Below, one piece after another: positions 60,874-64,000 of a stretch of DNA of 64,000 nucleotides; within the stretch, counting starts at the first letter, position 1, and the number at the start of each line of letters is the position of its first letter. The notes under the pieces are model-generated. The model worked only from the letters and a program-made list of their open reading frames with translations, searched no databases and had not been told where the DNA came from. The stretch spans positions 310,001-374,000 of the forward strand of contig NZ_ATVL01000008.1 in assembly GCF_000420705.1 (NCBI RefSeq), written 5' to 3'. Position numbers and translations under genes: made by a program. This DNA comes from Hymenobacter norwichensis DSM 15439. GTDB taxonomy: Bacteria; Bacteroidota; Bacteroidia; Cytophagales; Hymenobacteraceae.

Positions 60874-61155
60874 GTTTGCGAAGAATCTTCGGAATGGGTT
60901 TTTCACTGGATTGGGCCGTTGGGCAAAAGCGCGAAGGCAAGGAACTTGCCAAAGCATTTTCGGCTGCCATTGTGGCACAGAAACTTAGACAACCCAGCAA
61001 TTAGTTCAGACGGGCTGGCGCAGCAGTTATGGCAGCCGGTATTACTTAGCAGGAACTCAAATGCCACAGACAACACCAACATGCGGTTACATTTCCGGTA
61101 TTACACGCAGCAGAATCCAGAGGAAGTGCTAGTTGCCTCGCGTAAGTAGAGTGGT

Positions 61156-62160
61156 TTAAACCGCTCCTTCCACGTGCAGCGCTTGCCAAATCATATCCTT
61201 CAAAGGCTGGATGTTCTTGTTGGCAAGGCTGGAAATAAAGATGGTCGGCAAATCGGTCGGTAAGGTTTCCCGGATTTCTGCTTCTAGCTCCTCGTCCAGC
61301 ATGTCGGATTTGGTAACGGCCAGCAGGCGGTTTTTCTCCAACAATTCTGGATTGAACTGCTCCAACTCGCTGAGCAGCACCTCGTACTCAGCGGCAATAT
61401 CCGGGCTGTCGCAGGAAATCATGAACAGCAAGATGGAGTTACGCTCGATGTGGCGTAGGAAGCGAGTACCTAGACCTTTGCCTTCGGCTGCCCCTTCAAT
61501 GATACCCGGAATGTCGGCCATCACGAACGATTTGTAGTCGCGGTAGGCTACCACGCCTAAGTTGGGCGTGAGAGTGGTAAAGGCGTAGTCGGCAATCTTG
61601 GGCTTGGCCGCCGATACCACCGAGAGCAGCGTGCTTTTGCCGGCATTCGGGAAACCAACTAGGCCCACGTCAGCCAGTAGTTTCAGTTCCAAAATCACCC
61701 ACTCATCAATGCCGGGCTCGCCGGGCTGGGCGTAGGTGGGAGCTTGGTTGGTAGCCGATTTGAAATGGTCGTTGCCGAGGCCGCCACGCCCGCCGCGCGT
61801 GAGAATAAGGCGCTGGCCGTGCTCAGTGATTTCCAGCTTTTTCTCGCCGGTTTCGGCGTCGCGGGCAATAGTACCTAGCGGCACCTGAATGATAATATCG
61901 TCACCTTCCGCACCAGTACGCAGGTTTTCGCCGCCGCCCTGGCCGGGCTTGGCAATCAGGTGCTTTTGGTATTGCAGGTGCAGCAGCGTCCAGAGCTGCG
62001 AGTTGCCTTCTAGAATGATATGGCCCCCACGGCCACCGTCGCCACCATCTGGGCCGCCGTTGGGCAGGCCTTTGGCCCGGAAGAAATGGTGCGACCCCGC
62101 CCCACCCGCGCCAGAGCGGCAATTGATTTTGACGTAGTCGATGAAGTTATTGGAAGCCAC
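61156..62160 (-). CDS. obgE: GTPase ObgE/CgtA
   Basis: 334 residues from a GTG at 62160 ([20 protein letters not shown]); no ATG precedes the Obg domain, and the open frame to 62325 runs through palindromic sequence. The Gly-rich Obg fold ([42 protein letters not shown]) precedes the G domain with [18 protein letters not shown] and TKSDML. Ribosome-associated GTPase with a role in large-subunit assembly and the stringent response. Repeat material directly upstream separates it from adk. Confidence 0.95.
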   Translation of the reverse strand: MASNNFIDYVKINCRSGAGGAGSHHFFRAKGLPNGGPDGGDGGRGGHIILEGNSQLWTLLHLQYQKHLIAKPGQGGGENLRTGAEGDDIIIQVPLGTIARDAETGEKKLEITEHGQRLILTRGGRGGLGNDHFKSATNQAPTYAQPGEPGIDEWVILELKLLADVGLVGFPNAGKSTLLSVVSAAKPKIADYAFTTLTPNLGVVAYRDYKSFVMADIPGIIEGAAEGKGLGTRFLRHIERNSILLFMISCDSPDIAAEYEVLLSELEQFNPELLEKNRLLAVTKSDMLDEELEAEIRETLPTDLPTIFISSLANKNIQPLKDMIWQALHVEGAV

Positions 62161-62174
62161 TTTGGTTGAATTAA

Positions 62175-62225
62175 AAATTAAGAAGTAGGAAGCCAGAAGT
62201 GATGCACTCTTGCTTTCTAACTCTG
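62175..62225. repeat. Degenerate copy, AGGAAGC repeat family
   Basis: AGAAGTAGGAAGCCAGAAGTG (broken here to <20 in pieces: AGAAGTAGGAAGCC, AGAAGTG) is followed by a partial inverted copy (TTGCTTTCTAACTC). It resembles the repeat at 55164-55229. Confidence 0.45.
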
Positions 62226-62243
62226 AGGTGGGCCTAAAAACGG

Positions 62244-62305
62244 CTGTCACCCTGGATTTGCGTCGTGTCTTCAACTGAAGAGACAATGCAAATCCAGGAT
62301 GACAG
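62244..62305. repeat. Inverted repeat, CTGTCA-ended (GTCATGC family relative, copy 5)
   Basis: Arms 62244-62261 and 62288-62305 differ at one position (CTGTCAcCCTGGATTTGC). The inner part (GTGTCTTCA / TGAAGAGAC) extends the hairpin almost to its tip. It lies in the adk/obgE gap. Confidence 0.82.
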
Positions 62306-62344
62306 ATAGTTCTGCCGCCACCCAATGAGGTAGCAGCCGCAAAG

Positions 62345-62968
62345 TTACGCTTTTACTTCGTTGGTTGCCTGCTTGGTGTCTTGGGTGGTAACAGCCTGGT
62401 GCTTATCAATGATAGCACAGATTTGCTCGAAGATGCTTTCAATCTCCCCAATGCCATTCAGGGCGTGGAATTTGTTCTGAGCGGCATAGAAGCCAGCTAC
62501 TTGTGCGGTTTCGGTGTTGTACACCGTTACGCGCTTGCGAATTTTGGTTTCGTCCTGGTCGTCGGGGCGGTTGCTGGTTTTTCCACGTTCCAATAGGCGC
62601 TTCACCAGTTCCTCCTCGGCCACTTCCAGCGCAATCATGCACGATACGCCGGTATCGTAGCGCTGAGTTAGTGCGTCGAGGCTTTCGGCTTGGGGTACGG
62701 TGCGAGGGAAACCGTCGAAGATGAAGCCGTTGGCTTCAGTATTGCCAGCCAGTTGGCTTTCAATCATGCCAATTACTACTTCGTCAGGCACGAGTAATCC
62801 CTCGTCCATGAGCTTTTTGGCATGGAGCCCCAACTCGGTGCCTTGCGCAATTTGAGACCGAAGCAGGTCGCCGGTGGAAAGGTGCACTAGGTTGTAACGC
62901 GCAATGAGCTTCTGACTTTGCGTTCCTTTGCCAGCACCAGGAGGGCCGAAAAGCACGATATTCAGCAT
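62345..62968 (-). CDS. adk: Adenylate kinase
   Basis: 207 residues: P-loop [10 protein letters not shown] (residues 8-17), NMP-binding [32 protein letters not shown], and a short LID segment with [14 protein letters not shown]. Catalyses ATP + AMP to 2 ADP. A C-terminal tail of ~15 residues ([18 protein letters not shown]) exceeds the usual end. TATCTTTC (7-of-8 -7 box, 63015-63008) lies 40 bases upstream. Confidence 0.97.
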   Translation of the reverse strand: MLNIVLFGPPGAGKGTQSQKLIARYNLVHLSTGDLLRSQIAQGTELGLHAKKLMDEGLLVPDEVVIGMIESQLAGNTEANGFIFDGFPRTVPQAESLDALTQRYDTGVSCMIALEVAEEELVKRLLERGKTSNRPDDQDETKIRKRVTVYNTETAQVAGFYAAQNKFHALNGIGEIESIFEQICAIIDKHQAVTTQDTKQATNEVKA

Positions 62969-63080
62969 AACTTGAGGTTTTGCGAAGAAAAAATTGTGTG
63001 GGGTTGGGAAAGATAAGCAAGGAAACTCAAAGCTTATATACCCGCCAGCGAATTTTCACTGATTAATCTTGGGATAGGTA

Positions 63081-63620
63081 CTATACGGCTTTGTACACGT
63101 TAGGGTAGTTGCGGCCTAGCCCGTCGTAGTCGAGACCGTACCCTACAATGAAGTCGTTGGGGATGCTTAGGCCCACGTACCGGATGGACAATTCGTGTTG
63201 TAGGCACTCGGGTTTCATGAACAAGGTAGCTACTTCCAGCGAAGCCGGTTGCTTGGCGCCCAACGTATCGAGGAGCATCCGCATGGTGTGGCCGGTGTCC
63301 ACAATGTCTTCCAGCAGCACCACATGTCGGCCAGCCAGGTCTTCAGTTAGGCCCAGCACTTCTTTTACCTCGCCAGTGCTGCTAGTGCCTTCGTAGGAAG
63401 CCACGCGAATGAACGATATTTCACAGGGAACCTGCACCAACTTCAACAGGTCGGACGCAAACATGAACGAGCCGTTGAGGATGGCCAGGAAGAGCGGTTT
63501 TTTGTCGGCGTAGTCCTGGTTGAGGCGCGTTGCTAGCTCTTGCTCAACTTCTGCCAGGCGTGCGGCCGACAGATAAGGTTCAAACTGCTTGTTGTGCAGC
63601 GAAATATAATCCGGGTTCAT
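63081..63620 (-). CDS. hpt: Hypoxanthine phosphoribosyltransferase
   Basis: 179 residues of the PRTase type I fold. The PRPP-binding loop is LLEDIVDTGHTM (about 99-110), the hood has FEPYLSAARLAEVEQELA, and the end NDFIVGYGLDYDGLGRNYP contains the purine-binding residues. Salvages hypoxanthine and guanine to IMP and GMP. A perfect -7 box lies 34 bases before the ATG. Confidence 0.95.
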   Translation of the reverse strand: MNPDYISLHNKQFEPYLSAARLAEVEQELATRLNQDYADKKPLFLAILNGSFMFASDLLKLVQVPCEISFIRVASYEGTSSTGEVKEVLGLTEDLAGRHVVLLEDIVDTGHTMRMLLDTLGAKQPASLEVATLFMKPECLQHELSIRYVGLSIPNDFIVGYGLDYDGLGRNYPNVYKAV

Positions 63621-63654
63621 CCGTATGGGGTTGGGCCGCAGGGGAGCGGGCCAT

Positions 63655-63662
63655 CAAAGGTA
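63655..63662 (-). promoter_or_regulatory. -7 box of hpt (TACCTTTG)
   Basis: Perfect TAnnTTTG match, same sequence as those at bamD and the OstA-like gene. It directly follows the terminator of the upstream pyrophosphatase gene. Confidence 0.5.
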
Positions 63663-63665
63663 ATA

Positions 63666-63698
63666 GAAAAAGCCACCCCTCCGGTGCGGAGAGGCAGC
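63666..63698 (-). terminator. Terminator of the pyrophosphatase gene
   Basis: On the minus strand GCTGCCTCTCCG pairs with CGGAGGGGTGGC over 12 pairs (several G-U) with a 3-base loop, then TTTTT. It is 68 bases after the gene's stop. Confidence 0.75.
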
Positions 63699-63766
63699 TT
63701 GGCATTTCTAGTTTCCGAGGCAAACTGGCCTCTGCGGAAGGCAACAGTGGCTAGCAAAAACGCTGG

Positions 63767-64000
63767 CTACATGCTTCTAAGCAACTCTACCACGGCTTCG
63801 GTAGCGCGGTCGGGCAGGTTGGCGTAGCGGACGTAAGATCGAGTTTTCAGCTCCAATCGGCTTTTGCTTTGCACCGGTGCTACCCCACGCTCTGGAGCGG
63901 CAATGTGGGGCGCAATAACTAAGGAAACGATGCTCATGAGCTTGATGAGAATGTTCATGGACGGACCGGAAGTATCCTTGAACGGGTCCCCCACGGTGTC
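63767..64000 (-). CDS. hppA: Membrane-bound proton/sodium pyrophosphatase, C-terminal end
   Basis: Only the last ~77 residues are present; the frame is open at the window edge. [20 protein letters not shown] followed by a hydrophobic helix ([14 protein letters not shown]) is the highly conserved C-terminal signature of ion-pumping membrane pyrophosphatases, which use PPi hydrolysis to pump H+ or Na+. The last ~45 residues are a soluble extension ([22 protein letters not shown]). Whether it pumps Na+ or H+ cannot be judged from this end. Confidence 0.93.
   Translation of the reverse strand, partial: DTVGDPFKDTSGPSMNILIKLMSIVSLVIAPHIAAPERGVAPVQSKSRLELKTRSYVRYANLPDRATEAVVELLRSM

Noticed and set aside
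60274..61149. 291-codon plus-strand frame opposite grpE
   Set aside because: Antisense shadow of grpE, which has all family motifs on the minus strand; the extra part lies in the grpE upstream gap.

Overview
The window looks like a chromosome segment of a Bacteroidota bacterium in the Hymenobacter/Cytophagales neighbourhood. This is inferred from the SusC/SusD pair, type IX secretion genes (PorD-type protein and a C-terminal sorting-domain cargo), a BshA-type bacillithiol gene, a Bacteroidota-type omega subunit, moderately high GC, an absence of Shine-Dalgarno sequences, and several upstream boxes matching TAnnTTTG, the Bacteroidota -7 element. No rRNA, tRNA, CRISPR array, integrase, transposase or prophage was seen. 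It is a mostly ordinary housekeeping region with unusually many intergenic palindromes.

Layout. 0-2.5 kb: end of an ArgE/M20-type deacetylase, argH, then a 0.6 kb AT-rich gap holding a candidate structured RNA. 2.5-10 kb: a mini membrane protein, a secreted TonB-C-terminal-domain protein, lpdA, a TPR protein, a geranylgeranyl-reductase-type flavoprotein, fabG and an MFS exporter. 10-16.2 kb: a minimal polysaccharide utilisation operon susC-susD-GH144 on the minus strand. 16.7-25.8 kb: accessory genes (YiiX-like hydrolase, secreted coiled-coil protein, alpha/beta hydrolase, metallophosphatase, several unknowns) and the wreck of a porin gene. 25.9-35.2 kb: minus-strand core block GDPD, ostA-like, bamD, rpoZ, coaC, coaB, porD, recN, fabI. 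35.3-48.8 kb: tilS, mdh, two rhomboids, mutL, a GH3/serine-hydrolase fusion, bshA, a 5'(3')-nucleotidase and an A-type Fe-S carrier. 48.8-58.9 kb: unknowns, cAMP phosphodiesterase, GNAT, ChaN-like protein, an ABC exporter pair, an ECF sigma factor with a membrane partner, and a repeat-rich T9SS cargo. 59-64 kb: dnaJ, grpE, obgE, adk, hpt and the end of a membrane pyrophosphatase gene.

How the genes connect. Envelope biogenesis dominates: bamD and the OstA-like protein (outer-membrane assembly/LPS transport), PorD and the sorting-domain protein (type IX secretion), and SusC/SusD with GH144 (glycan capture, probably beta-1,2-glucan). CoaB/CoaC, fabG, fabI and lpdA belong to acyl and CoA metabolism; grpE/dnaJ, recN and mutL to stress and repair.

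Most worth a second look: (1) a roughly 200-nt hairpin-rich unit with a perfect -7 box at 2215-2430; (2) coaC and coaB as separate genes with an AT-rich inverted repeat exactly at the junction; (3) every gap of the bamD-to-recN block occupied by a different palindrome; (4) a porin pseudogene keeping its N- and C-terminal codons but lacking the middle; (5) -7 boxes directly abutting start codons, suggesting leaderless mRNAs; (6) a MutL whose endonuclease motif has lost its histidine.
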